DNA from: Marinobacter maritimus
GTDB taxonomy: Bacteria > Pseudomonadota > Gammaproteobacteria > Pseudomonadales > Oleiphilaceae
Direction of reading: 5' to 3'
Length of the DNA stretch: 64,000 nucleotides
NCBI RefSeq assembly: GCF_007671675.1
Contig: NZ_VCGW01000009.1
Span: forward strand, 1-64,000
The position numbers and the translations under genes are program-made. The notes under the pieces were generated by a model. The model saw only the letters and a program-made list of their open reading frames with translations, was not told the DNA's origin and ran no database searches. Each line of letters begins with the position of its first letter. The stretch's first letter is position 1. This document shows positions 47,427 to 54,654 of the stretch, one piece after another.

Positions 47427-48262
47427 AAGCCTATCTAGATCTGATGCGGGACGTAGTCGACAACGGGTACGACAAAGGCGACCGCACCGGCGTCGGCACC
47501 CGTTCTGTCTTTGGGCGCCAGATTCGCTTTGATCTCCAGAAGGGGTTTCCCCTGGTTACCACCAAAAAAGTACACCTGCGCAGCATTATCTATGAGCTGC
47601 TCTGGTTCCTGAAAGGCTCCACAGACAACAACTGGCTGAAAGAGCGCAAAGTCTCCATCTGGAACGAGTGGGCGCTGGAAAACGGTGACCTCGGGCCAAT
47701 TTACGGCAAGCAATGGCGAAGCTGGGAGTGCCCGGACGGCCGGGTAGTGGACCAGATCAGCGAAGTGATCGATCAGATTCGAAAAAAACCAAACTCCCGC
47801 CGCCTGATCGTGTCGGCGTGGAACCCGGCCGAGCTTCCGGATGAATCTATTGGTCCTCAGGAAAATGCCGAGAAAGGCCTGATGGCACTGGCACCTTGCC
47901 ACTGCCTGTTCCAGTTCTACGTGCTCGACGGCAAGCTCTCCTGTCAGCTTTATCAGCGAAGTGCGGATCTGTTCCTTGGCGTACCATTCAATATTGCATC
48001 CTATGCGCTGCTAACTCACATGATTGCACAGCAGTGTGACCTAGATGTTGGTGAGTTTGTGCATACCTTTGGTGATTGCCACCTGTACCAAAACCACCTG
48101 ACAGACGACATTGTTTTTGAGCAGTTAAAGCGCGAGCCAAAAGCATTACCGAAACTCTCAATCAAGCGTAAGCCAAGCTCCATTTTTGAGTATGAGCTGG
48201 AAGACTTCGAATTCGAGGGCTACGACCCTTATCCTGGTATCAAAGCACCAATTGCCATCTAG
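47423..48262 (+). CDS. thyA: Thymidylate synthase
   Basis: ThyA methylates dUMP to dTMP, turning methylene-THF into dihydrofolate, which FolA then reduces. The catalytic Cys159 is in ALAPCHCLFQFYV, and QRSADLFLGVPFNIASYALLTHM is the folate and dUMP region. At 279 residues it is about 15 longer than E. coli ThyA, because of an insert (PDESIGPQENAEKG) just before the catalytic loop. Confidence 0.97.
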   Translation: MKAYLDLMRDVVDNGYDKGDRTGVGTRSVFGRQIRFDLQKGFPLVTTKKVHLRSIIYELLWFLKGSTDNNWLKERKVSIWNEWALENGDLGPIYGKQWRSWECPDGRVVDQISEVIDQIRKKPNSRRLIVSAWNPAELPDESIGPQENAEKGLMALAPCHCLFQFYVLDGKLSCQLYQRSADLFLGVPFNIASYALLTHMIAQQCDLDVGEFVHTFGDCHLYQNHLTDDIVFEQLKREPKALPKLSIKRKPSSIFEYELEDFEFEGYDPYPGIKAPIAI

Positions 48263-48291
48263 AGTGGGCGGGCAAACACCTTAATTTGATC

Positions 48292-48402
48292 GCAAGGATG
48301 CGAAAACGGCTCTCCAAAAATGTGCGGAGCCATGGATGGCGGAGCCAAGCGTACACGGACGTATTCACAGCGGTTTTTGGAGAGCCGTTTTCGCATCCTT
48401 GC
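48292..48402. repeat. 111-bp inverted-repeat element with perfect 29-bp arms
   Basis: The arms at 48292-48320 and 48374-48402 are exact reverse complements over all 29 bases. The 53-base core holds CGGAGCC twice and a GGATGGCGGAGCC stretch followed by ACGGACGTATTCACAG. From memory, a similar core occurs between genes in other marine gammaproteobacteria, suggesting a dispersed element (MITE- or REP-like), not a local accident. It sits 29 bases after the thyA stop and could act as a terminator, though no T-run follows. No transposase or target duplication is apparent. Confidence 0.8.
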
Positions 48403-48406
48403 AGCC

Positions 48407-48427
48407 CCGAAGCCCGAAGCCCGAAGC
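48407..48427 (+). repeat. Three tandem copies of CCGAAGC
   Basis: The heptamer CCGAAGC is repeated three times without change, starting five bases after the right arm of the inverted-repeat element and ending 28 bases before folA. A repeat of this kind can change copy number by slippage and would alter the spacing upstream of folA. Confidence 0.85.
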
Positions 48428-48455
48428 AAAAAGCCACCGAGTCAAAGGAGCCAGC

Positions 48456-48971
48456 ATGCGTAAAGCCCTCATAGTAGCCATGTCCCGAAACCGGGTAATC
48501 GGCAAAAATAACAACCTGCCCTGGTACCTGCCAGGCGACCTGAAGTACTTCAAACAAGCCACCATGGGCAAACCCATCATCATGGGCCGGAAAACCTGGG
48601 ACTCTATTGGCAGACCACTGCCGGGCCGAATGAACGTAGTCATTTCCCGTGATGCAGACCGGGAAGCACCCGCAGGAACCGTTGGCGCCCAATCGCTGGA
48701 AGAGGCTCTGGTAAAAGCAGAAGCACAGGCCGAACTCGATGGTGGTGACGAAGTAATGATTATCGGGGGAGGGCAAATCTATACGGAAGCGCTACCCAAG
48801 GTAGATCGCATATACATCACTCAGGTGCACGCCGAGGTCGATGGCGATGCGTATTTTCCGGAAGTGAACTGGGATGAGTGGGAAGAAATCGGACGGGAGG
48901 ATTTCTCCGCGTCCGATAACAATCCTTACGACTACAGCTTCGTCGTCTATCAGCGCTTGGCGTCTGACTGA
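48456..48971 (+). CDS. folA: Dihydrofolate reductase
   Basis: FolA reduces dihydrofolate to tetrahydrofolate with NADPH. The 171-residue protein has the classical start VAMSRNRVIGKNNNLPWYLPGDLKYFK, with the active-site Asp in PGDL, followed by PIIMGRKTWDSIG and LPGRMNVVIS. The start is ATG 48456 with AAAGGAG six bases upstream. A longer in-frame start at 48336 lies inside the inverted-repeat element and is false. The 3' end overlaps the convergent helicase gene by 22 bases. Confidence 0.96.
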   Translation: MRKALIVAMSRNRVIGKNNNLPWYLPGDLKYFKQATMGKPIIMGRKTWDSIGRPLPGRMNVVISRDADREAPAGTVGAQSLEEALVKAEAQAELDGGDEVMIIGGGQIYTEALPKVDRIYITQVHAEVDGDAYFPEVNWDEWEEIGREDFSASDNNPYDYSFVVYQRLASD

Positions 48972-50476
48972 CGAGGCGGGCGCTTACCGGCCGGCTTGCC
49001 GCCTTTGCCCGGTGGTTTGCCACGGGCACCCGCGCCGCCAGGTCCACCACGTCCCTTGTAGCCACCTTTGGGCGGCCCTTTGCGGAACTCGCCAGGGCGA
49101 CCGCCTTTACGATCACGGCGCGGAGGTGGAGTCGAAGATACTACTGGCAGGGCTTCCGGCTGCTCCAAAGGCAGCGAGCCAGGCTGCATGGCTTCCATCC
49201 AGCAGGCAAGAGCACCGGCAACCATGGCAATGTCCATTTCGTTGCGCTCAGCGATCTCATCCAGCAACGCCATCGACTTCGCGAGCTTTTTATCTTCTGC
49301 AAAGCCCAAAAGCTGGGTTTCAAACTGCTCTTCGCGCATTTTCTTCAGCTCAACAGGCGAAGGCAGTTCGTAAGCTCCCATGGGCGAGTTTGTGGCGCGT
49401 TCAAGAGTGCGCAACCAGCTCCGCTCACGGGGTGTTACCAGAAGAATGGCTTTCCCTTCGCGCCCTGCGCGGCCAGTACGTCCAATCCGGTGGATATAGG
49501 CTTCGGTGTCGTAGGGCACATCGTAGTTGATAACGTGCGTGATTCTCGGAACGTCCAGGCCGCGTGCTGCTACGTCTGTCGCAACGATAATGTCTTTCTT
49601 ACCGCGCTTGAGGTCTTCAACGGTCTGTTCGCGTTGACGCTGGTTCAGGTCCCCGTTCAGGGGCGCCACCGCGTGTCCGCGGGCACTGAGTTTCTCAGCC
49701 AACAGTGTGGTTTCTGCCTTGGTGCGCACAAAAATAATGGCACCTTCGATAGGCTCCACTTCCAGAATGCGGGTCAGTGCATCCAGCTTGCGCTCTGCAT
49801 AAACCGGCAGAACAAACTGGGCAATGCGCTCAACCGTGCGGGTTTCGCTCTCGATTTTTACTTCGACAGCATCGCGCAGGTAGGTTTGAGCTACCTTCTT
49901 GATCTGCGGTGGCATGGTCGCGGAGAAAAGCGCACGCTGACAGTTTTCCGGTGTTTTGGCGAGAATGGCCTCAACGTCATCAATGAAGCCCATGCGCAGC
50001 ATCTCGTCAGCTTCGTCGAGCACCAGCGCCTTCAGATTGCCAAGTCTCAGCGTGCCTTTGCGAAGATGGTCGAGCATACGGCCAGGGGTACCAACAATAA
50101 CCTGGGCTCCGCGCCTGAGGCCTTTGATCTGAGGATAAAAATCCTGGCCACCGTAGATAGGCAACACGTGGAAGTTACGGAATTTTGCGGCATAGGAAGT
50201 AAAGGCTTCCGCTACCTGGATGGCCAGCTCCCGTGTGGGTGCCAGAACCAGAATCTGTGGCTCGGTGACAGATGCGTCAATCCGGCTCAACAAAGGTAGT
50301 GCAAAGGCAGCGGTTTTACCCGTGCCGGTCTGGGCTACGCCCAGCAGATGTTTGCCAGCGAGCAGAGCGGGTATGCACTGGGCCTGGATGGGCGTCGGGG
50401 TTTCATAGCCAATAGCGGATACAGCTTCAAGTACGGCTGGATCAAGCCCCAGTTCGGCAAAGGACAATTCAGACAT
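48950..50476 (-). CDS. DEAD-box RNA helicase, DeaD/CsdA-like
   Basis: DEAD-box helicases unwind RNA during ribosome assembly and decay. The Q motif FAELGLDPAVLEAVSAIGYETPTPIQ, AQTGTGKT, PTRELA, VLDEADEML, FSATMPP, and HRIGRTGRAGR are all present. The core resembles E. coli DeaD. The C-terminal part is short: a helical piece, then a Gly/Arg/Lys-rich tail (GGRPGEFRKGPPKGG and on) instead of the DeaD RNA-binding domain. At 508 residues it is more than 100 shorter than E. coli DeaD. Confidence 0.9.
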   Translation of the reverse strand: MSELSFAELGLDPAVLEAVSAIGYETPTPIQAQCIPALLAGKHLLGVAQTGTGKTAAFALPLLSRIDASVTEPQILVLAPTRELAIQVAEAFTSYAAKFRNFHVLPIYGGQDFYPQIKGLRRGAQVIVGTPGRMLDHLRKGTLRLGNLKALVLDEADEMLRMGFIDDVEAILAKTPENCQRALFSATMPPQIKKVAQTYLRDAVEVKIESETRTVERIAQFVLPVYAERKLDALTRILEVEPIEGAIIFVRTKAETTLLAEKLSARGHAVAPLNGDLNQRQREQTVEDLKRGKKDIIVATDVAARGLDVPRITHVINYDVPYDTEAYIHRIGRTGRAGREGKAILLVTPRERSWLRTLERATNSPMGAYELPSPVELKKMREEQFETQLLGFAEDKKLAKSMALLDEIAERNEMDIAMVAGALACWMEAMQPGSLPLEQPEALPVVSSTPPPRRDRKGGRPGEFRKGPPKGGYKGRGGPGGAGARGKPPGKGGKPAGKRPPRQSDAKR

Positions 50477-50673
50477 TGATTTACTCGGTATTCGGAAGGT
50501 AGAGCATTGCCGGGCAATGCATTATGTGGCGATATTATAACCGCTTTTTGCTCGGTTTAATACGTAAAATCTATTGTGACCTGTAGGTAGTTGCCGGGGC
50601 GGCTCCGTTGCATTGCTCGCGCCTTTTGTGCAATCTCCTGTTTCTGCTGATAGGTTGCTAACAGGAATGCACT

Positions 50674-51462
50674 ATGACCTTTGATGAATTGATTGCCGCC
50701 GGCCGCGCCAGTAAAGAGTTGGTAATGCCCGCAACCTGGTCTCAGGGCCGCGCAACGTTTGGCGGTTTGGTGACAGCTCTGCTATTCGATCGGATGGAGC
50801 GATCGGTTGCTGAAAACAGGCCCGTGCGATCCATGCACGTGTCGTTTATTGGGCCGGTAGAGGCAGATGTTCCCGCTGTTTTCGGCGCACAGACTCTGCG
50901 CGAGGGCGGGTCAGTCAGTCAGGTAGAAGGGCGGATTATCCAGAACGGAGAGCCACGGCTAGTCTGTGTTGGCGCTTTTGCGGGCGATCGGGATTCAATT
51001 GTGCGCATTGACGGAGAGCCAGCTCCGGAGGTGAAGCCAGTGGATCAGTGTCAGGGGTTGCCGTTTATTGAAGGCGTGACCCCCGGTTTTATCGGTCATA
51101 TAGACATGCGTTGGGCATACGGCAGCCTGCCCTTCAGCGGTGGAAGCGGCCGCGAAATGGGCGGCTGGATGCGGTTCCGGAAGGTGCCTGAGGTGCTTAC
51201 AGATGCCCACATTGTGGCGCTGATTGATGCCTGGCCTGCGCCGGTTCTGCAGCACTTCAAAACCCGTGTGCCAGCCAGTTCGCTTTCCTGGGCGTTCGAT
51301 ATCATTCACCCAAGGCCGGCCCTGGAGGCCGATGACTGGCTGTTGTACAGGGCGACGATTGAGCAGGCAGGAGATGGCTATTGTCATTTCAATGCCAGGG
51401 TCTGGACCCCGCGAGGGGAATTACTGGCAATCAGCCGCCAAACAGCGACTGTATTCGGTTAA
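50674..51462 (+). CDS. Acyl-CoA thioesterase family protein (double hot-dog)
   Basis: The 262-residue protein has two hot-dog halves: TWSQGRATFGGLVTALLFDRM with MHVSFIGPVEADVP near the N-terminus, and a second half ending LLYRATIEQAGDGYCHFNARVWTPRGELLAISRQ. This fits the TesB-like thioesterase family, which hydrolyses acyl-CoA esters. Chain-length preference cannot be predicted. It is a single gene between opposing neighbours. Confidence 0.85.
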   Translation: MTFDELIAAGRASKELVMPATWSQGRATFGGLVTALLFDRMERSVAENRPVRSMHVSFIGPVEADVPAVFGAQTLREGGSVSQVEGRIIQNGEPRLVCVGAFAGDRDSIVRIDGEPAPEVKPVDQCQGLPFIEGVTPGFIGHIDMRWAYGSLPFSGGSGREMGGWMRFRKVPEVLTDAHIVALIDAWPAPVLQHFKTRVPASSLSWAFDIIHPRPALEADDWLLYRATIEQAGDGYCHFNARVWTPRGELLAISRQTATVFG

Positions 51463-51486
51463 TGGCTCCGGAAAGCCTCTCGGGAC

Positions 51487-51506
51487 ATGGCGGCTCAGGC
51501 CGCCAT
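51487..51506. terminator. Hairpin overlapping the stop of the dehalogenase-like gene
   Basis: ATGGCGGC and GCCGCCAT pair perfectly around TCAG. The loop carries the minus-strand stop codon at 51495-51497. On the plus strand, TTCTGCTTTTA follows, so it may terminate the thioesterase transcript. Confidence 0.45.
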
Positions 51507-52394
51507 TTCTGCTTTTAGCACGTCAATAATGATCCGTGCAAAGTCTTCGGGGCAATCTTCCTGGAGGAAGTGCCCTCCACGCAGGGTAATGTGGGGCTGC
51601 CCGAGTGCACCTGGAATACGGCGCTGCATGTGGCGGTCCCCTCCGCGGGTTATAGGGTCGCCGCTACTGAAGCAGGTGATGAAAGGTTTGCGCCATTTTT
51701 CCAGGACTTTCCATGCGGCCTTGTTGGCACTGCTTGCCGGGTCTTCAGGTGACATGGGAACCAGCTTTGGGAATGCTCGTGCGCCTGCTTTGTATTCCGT
51801 TGAGGGGAAAGGCGCCTCGTAGGCCGCCAATTCGTGTTTGTTGAGTGTCCGCTCGGTGCCCAGTTGCACGATGCGGCCAACGGGAAACCAGGGGCTGTGC
51901 GTAGCAAACGCCTTCCATACGCTGAATGCCGCAGGCGCACGGGTTTCGCCGGTTGGCAGCATGCCATTGCCGACGATGATTCGTTGGAACCTGGCAGGAA
52001 GTTCAGCGGCAAGTCTCAGGCCCAGCAGCGAGCCCCAATTCTGGCATACCAGTGTGATATTTCTGAGGTCCAGAGCTTCCAGCCAGTGAGTCAGCCATGC
52101 CATATGGCGGTCATAACTGTAGTCGTCTACGTCTGCTGGTTTGTCAGACTTGCCAAAGCCTACAAGATCCGGTGCCAGTACTCGGTGGCCTGCATCAGCT
52201 ACCAGAGGAATCATGTGACGGTAAAGGTATGACCAGGACGGCTCCCCGTGGAGCATGAGAACGGGAGATGCCTTAGTTGGGCCTTCGTCGACATAGTGCA
52301 TCCGGAGGCCGGGCTCGACATCCAGATAATGTGGAATAAAAGGGTAGTCCGGGAGACCTTTGAAGCGGTCTTCATCCGTTCTCAGAATACGCAT
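51495..52394 (-). CDS. Haloalkane-dehalogenase-like alpha/beta hydrolase with Asn at the nucleophile position
   Basis: The 299-residue protein resembles haloalkane dehalogenases of the DhlA type (HLD-I). It has the oxyanion-hole motif HGEPSWSYLYR (49-59), DLVGFGKSDKP, and the nucleophile-elbow segment LVCQNWGSLLG. In active enzymes the elbow is QDWGG. Here the nucleophile Asp is Asn119 (codon AAT) and the following GG is GS. The halide-binding Trp120, the acid candidate Asp246 (SGDPIT) and His275 (GGHFL) are retained. It may be inactive, have another activity, or be activated by deamidation. Confidence 0.85.
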   Translation of the reverse strand: MRILRTDEDRFKGLPDYPFIPHYLDVEPGLRMHYVDEGPTKASPVLMLHGEPSWSYLYRHMIPLVADAGHRVLAPDLVGFGKSDKPADVDDYSYDRHMAWLTHWLEALDLRNITLVCQNWGSLLGLRLAAELPARFQRIIVGNGMLPTGETRAPAAFSVWKAFATHSPWFPVGRIVQLGTERTLNKHELAAYEAPFPSTEYKAGARAFPKLVPMSPEDPASSANKAAWKVLEKWRKPFITCFSSGDPITRGGDRHMQRRIPGALGQPHITLRGGHFLQEDCPEDFARIIIDVLKAEMAA

Positions 52395-52491
52395 GCCATC
52401 GACTGTCCTGACTGATTGGTTGCGAGCTCAGGATAAGGCAGTTAACGATTTCATGTGTTTGAGTTGCGTAACAGAGCGTTGTGGCTTTGAA

Positions 52492-52845
52492 TCAGGCGCT
52501 GTCAGGATCGATTAATGGCCGCCGGTTAGAGCGCTTGTCTTCCCAGCTCAAATCTTTAGGGTCATACCAGCCGATTGCGTTGAGCACCCTCTCGCGCGTC
52601 GTCACTGACAGCGTGGGCCAGAGCTCCTGAAAATCATCCATACCCTGTTCGCGAAAACGCTGTTGTTTGCTCTGCAGGCGATTAATAATACGCGGCAGTT
52701 GCAGCGCCTCGCCCAGCTGACCAGGCACCAGAACCTCCTGGCCCAGAACCTTTCGGCGATGGGTTCGGGAGGCCAGCACCCGGCGCAGTTCCGTCGCAGC
52801 ATCCAGAGCAGTTTCCGTGGTAAAGATTTCCAGTTCCAATGCCAT
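52492..52845 (-). CDS. Hypothetical protein of 117 residues
   Basis: I do not recognise this protein. From ATG 52845 it is soluble and largely helical. Features include TALDAATELRRVLASRTHRRKVL, the basic PRIINRLQSKQQRFREQG and an end rich in Arg, Asp and Pro. There is no signal peptide or membrane segment. A longer frame to 53067 would overlap the divergent permease gene and begins with unrelated basic sequence, so I reject it. The upstream RBS (ACAGG) is weak. Confidence 0.6.
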   Translation of the reverse strand: MALELEIFTTETALDAATELRRVLASRTHRRKVLGQEVLVPGQLGEALQLPRIINRLQSKQQRFREQGMDDFQELWPTLSVTTRERVLNAIGWYDPKDLSWEDKRSNRRPLIDPDSA

Positions 52846-52960
52846 GACCTGTTTGATAGCTGACCAACAACGTTTCACTATAACCTGAAGCAGGCGCCAG
52901 TGGCCATTTGGTCGTGGTAGGCTAATGCGTGTCTGAACCTGACTGGGATACAACGGAACT

Positions 52961-54016
52961 ATGTACGCAAAACTTGAGACACGAACCTTTCTTGCGATGT
53001 TGGTCGGGGTATCCCTGGCTTTCGTGCTTCTCATGAAGCCTTTTTTTGGGCCCATCTTCTGGGCCATTGCTATTGCGCTGATTTTTCATCCATTTCAGAT
53101 GTTCCTGGTGCGGCGCCTCGGTGACCGGCCAAACGTGAATGCGCTGATTACGTTAACGGTTTGCATGTTGATTGTGGTGATTCCAGTGCTGGTGTTGGTG
53201 ACCTCCCTTGCGGCTGAGGGACTGGGAATCTATCAGCAGATTCAGGACGGAGAAATAAAGCCTGGTGAGTATATTGATCAGGTAAACCAGTCGTTCCCGG
53301 CCATTCAGTCATTTCTGGCGCAGTTTGATGTCAGCTTCAGTGAAATTCGTGATCGTGTGGTCAGTCTTTTCGTGGGTGGTAGCCAGTTCCTGGCCAAGCA
53401 GGCCTTGGGTATAGGCCAGAACACTTTCCAGTTTTTCCTCGGGCTGGCGCTCATGGTTTACCTGGCCTTCTTCCTGCTGCGCGATGGCAGAAAGCTGATT
53501 GAGCTGTTGATTCGTGCACTGCCCCTGGGAGATGAGCGCGAACGATTGCTGTTTGCCAAGTTTGCAGAAGTAACCCGTGCAACCGTCAAAGGCAACCTGC
53601 TGATAGCCATCATTCAGGGTGCTTTGGGGGGCATTATTTTCTGGATTCTGGGTATCGGTGGAGCCCTACTGTGGGGTGTGGTCATGGCCATATTCTCGCT
53701 GCTGCCTGCGGTGGGTGCCGCGCTGGTTTGGGTGCCAGCGGCGATTTATCTGGCCGCCGTGGGTGATGTCGCTGAGTCCATAGTGCTTACGATATTCGGA
53801 GTGGTCGTGATAGGGCTTGCCGATAATATTTTACGGCCGATTCTGGTCGGGCGGGATACAAAGCTTCCTGACTACATTGTGCTGCTTTCCACTTTGGGCG
53901 GCCTCGCCATGTTTGGCATTAACGGTTTTGTGATGGGCCCGCTGGTCGCCGCACTGTTCATGGCGTTCTGGGGGATCTTCATCCGGGAATTCAGTGAGGA
54001 GTCTCAGAGGGTCTGA
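52961..54016 (+). CDS. AI-2E-family transporter (PerM/YdiK-like)
   Basis: The 351-residue protein has about eight transmembrane segments and a central soluble stretch between the second and third helices. This is the layout of the AI-2E exporter (UPF0118) family, whose members include exporters of autoinducer-2 and Na+/H+ antiporters. Signatures are FFLLRDGRKLIELLIRALPL, NLLIAIIQGALGGIIFWILG and NILRPILVGRDTKLPDYIVLLSTLGGL. The substrate is not known. Confidence 0.9.
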   Translation: MYAKLETRTFLAMLVGVSLAFVLLMKPFFGPIFWAIAIALIFHPFQMFLVRRLGDRPNVNALITLTVCMLIVVIPVLVLVTSLAAEGLGIYQQIQDGEIKPGEYIDQVNQSFPAIQSFLAQFDVSFSEIRDRVVSLFVGGSQFLAKQALGIGQNTFQFFLGLALMVYLAFFLLRDGRKLIELLIRALPLGDERERLLFAKFAEVTRATVKGNLLIAIIQGALGGIIFWILGIGGALLWGVVMAIFSLLPAVGAALVWVPAAIYLAAVGDVAESIVLTIFGVVVIGLADNILRPILVGRDTKLPDYIVLLSTLGGLAMFGINGFVMGPLVAALFMAFWGIFIREFSEESQRV

Positions 54017-54163
54017 CGTCAAAGCTGTGATGTCGGTTAAGGCGACATGAGACAAAAGTATGTTAGGATTTTGTCGGTTAGCCCCAGCCTGTGGAGATTG
54101 GCACCACATAACAAGAAAGAAACGGATATCGCTTGGATATCAGGAGTGAAGCAGGTGAGTATC

Positions 54164-54556
54164 ATGAAAAACGCGACCGCCCGAATGGGCCGCTTTGCGC
54201 TTGCAGCAGGTGCAGCAGCAGTGTTGGGTTTTGCGCCCACAGCGTTTGCCGATGAAACGGTTGCGCTGAAAAATGCCTTATATGGCGCCGGGTACGATAT
54301 CAAGAATGTCAGCTCCAGAATGGATGATGCCACCCGTGCAGAGCTGTCCCGCTTCCAGAAGGACAACGGGCTTCAGGCAAACGGGATTCTGGATGAGGCA
54401 ACCAAAAAAGCGCTGGGCATGATCAGTGTACGGGTTGCGGCGGCCGCGACGGCCTCCAAGCCGGTAGCGTCTCAGCCGGCAACGGCCAGCAACCCCGAGC
54501 CGGTCGAAGAAGACGCCATTGAGGAAGAAGACGACGGTGGCTGGTCCCTGTTCTGA
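54164..54556 (+). CDS. Small secreted peptidoglycan-binding-domain protein
   Basis: This 130-residue protein has a Sec signal peptide (MGRFALAAGAAAVLGFAPTAFA, cleavage near residue 30). One PG_binding_1-type helical domain follows (ALKNALYGAGYDIKNVSSRM, then ELSRFQKDNGLQANGILDEATKKALG). The tail is low-complexity, Ala/Ser/Pro then Glu/Asp-rich, ending EEEDDGGWSLF. ATG 54164 places the signal peptide correctly; GTG 54155 is possible. There is no catalytic domain. A terminator follows. Confidence 0.85.
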   Translation: MKNATARMGRFALAAGAAAVLGFAPTAFADETVALKNALYGAGYDIKNVSSRMDDATRAELSRFQKDNGLQANGILDEATKKALGMISVRVAAAATASKPVASQPATASNPEPVEEDAIEEEDDGGWSLF

Positions 54557-54602
54557 TTAGGGTGTCCTTCCCGGTTTTGCGCAGCTGTCCAGCACGCATT
54601 AC

Positions 54603-54639
54603 AAAAAAGCCCGCACAGATTGCCTGCGCGGGCTTTTTT
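54603..54639. terminator. Bidirectional terminator between the PG-binding protein gene and ilvD
   Basis: AAAAAAGCCCGC (54603-54614) and GCGGGCTTTTTT (54628-54639) pair perfectly over 12 bases around a 13-base loop, with A- and T-tracts on both sides. It serves two convergent genes. Confidence 0.9.
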
Positions 54640-54654
54640 GTACCACAACCCGAA

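Noticed and set aside
48286..48474. A 62-residue frame and an upstream folA start at 48336
   Set aside because: Both run through the inverted-repeat element; the folA reading frame is better started at 48456 with a good RBS.
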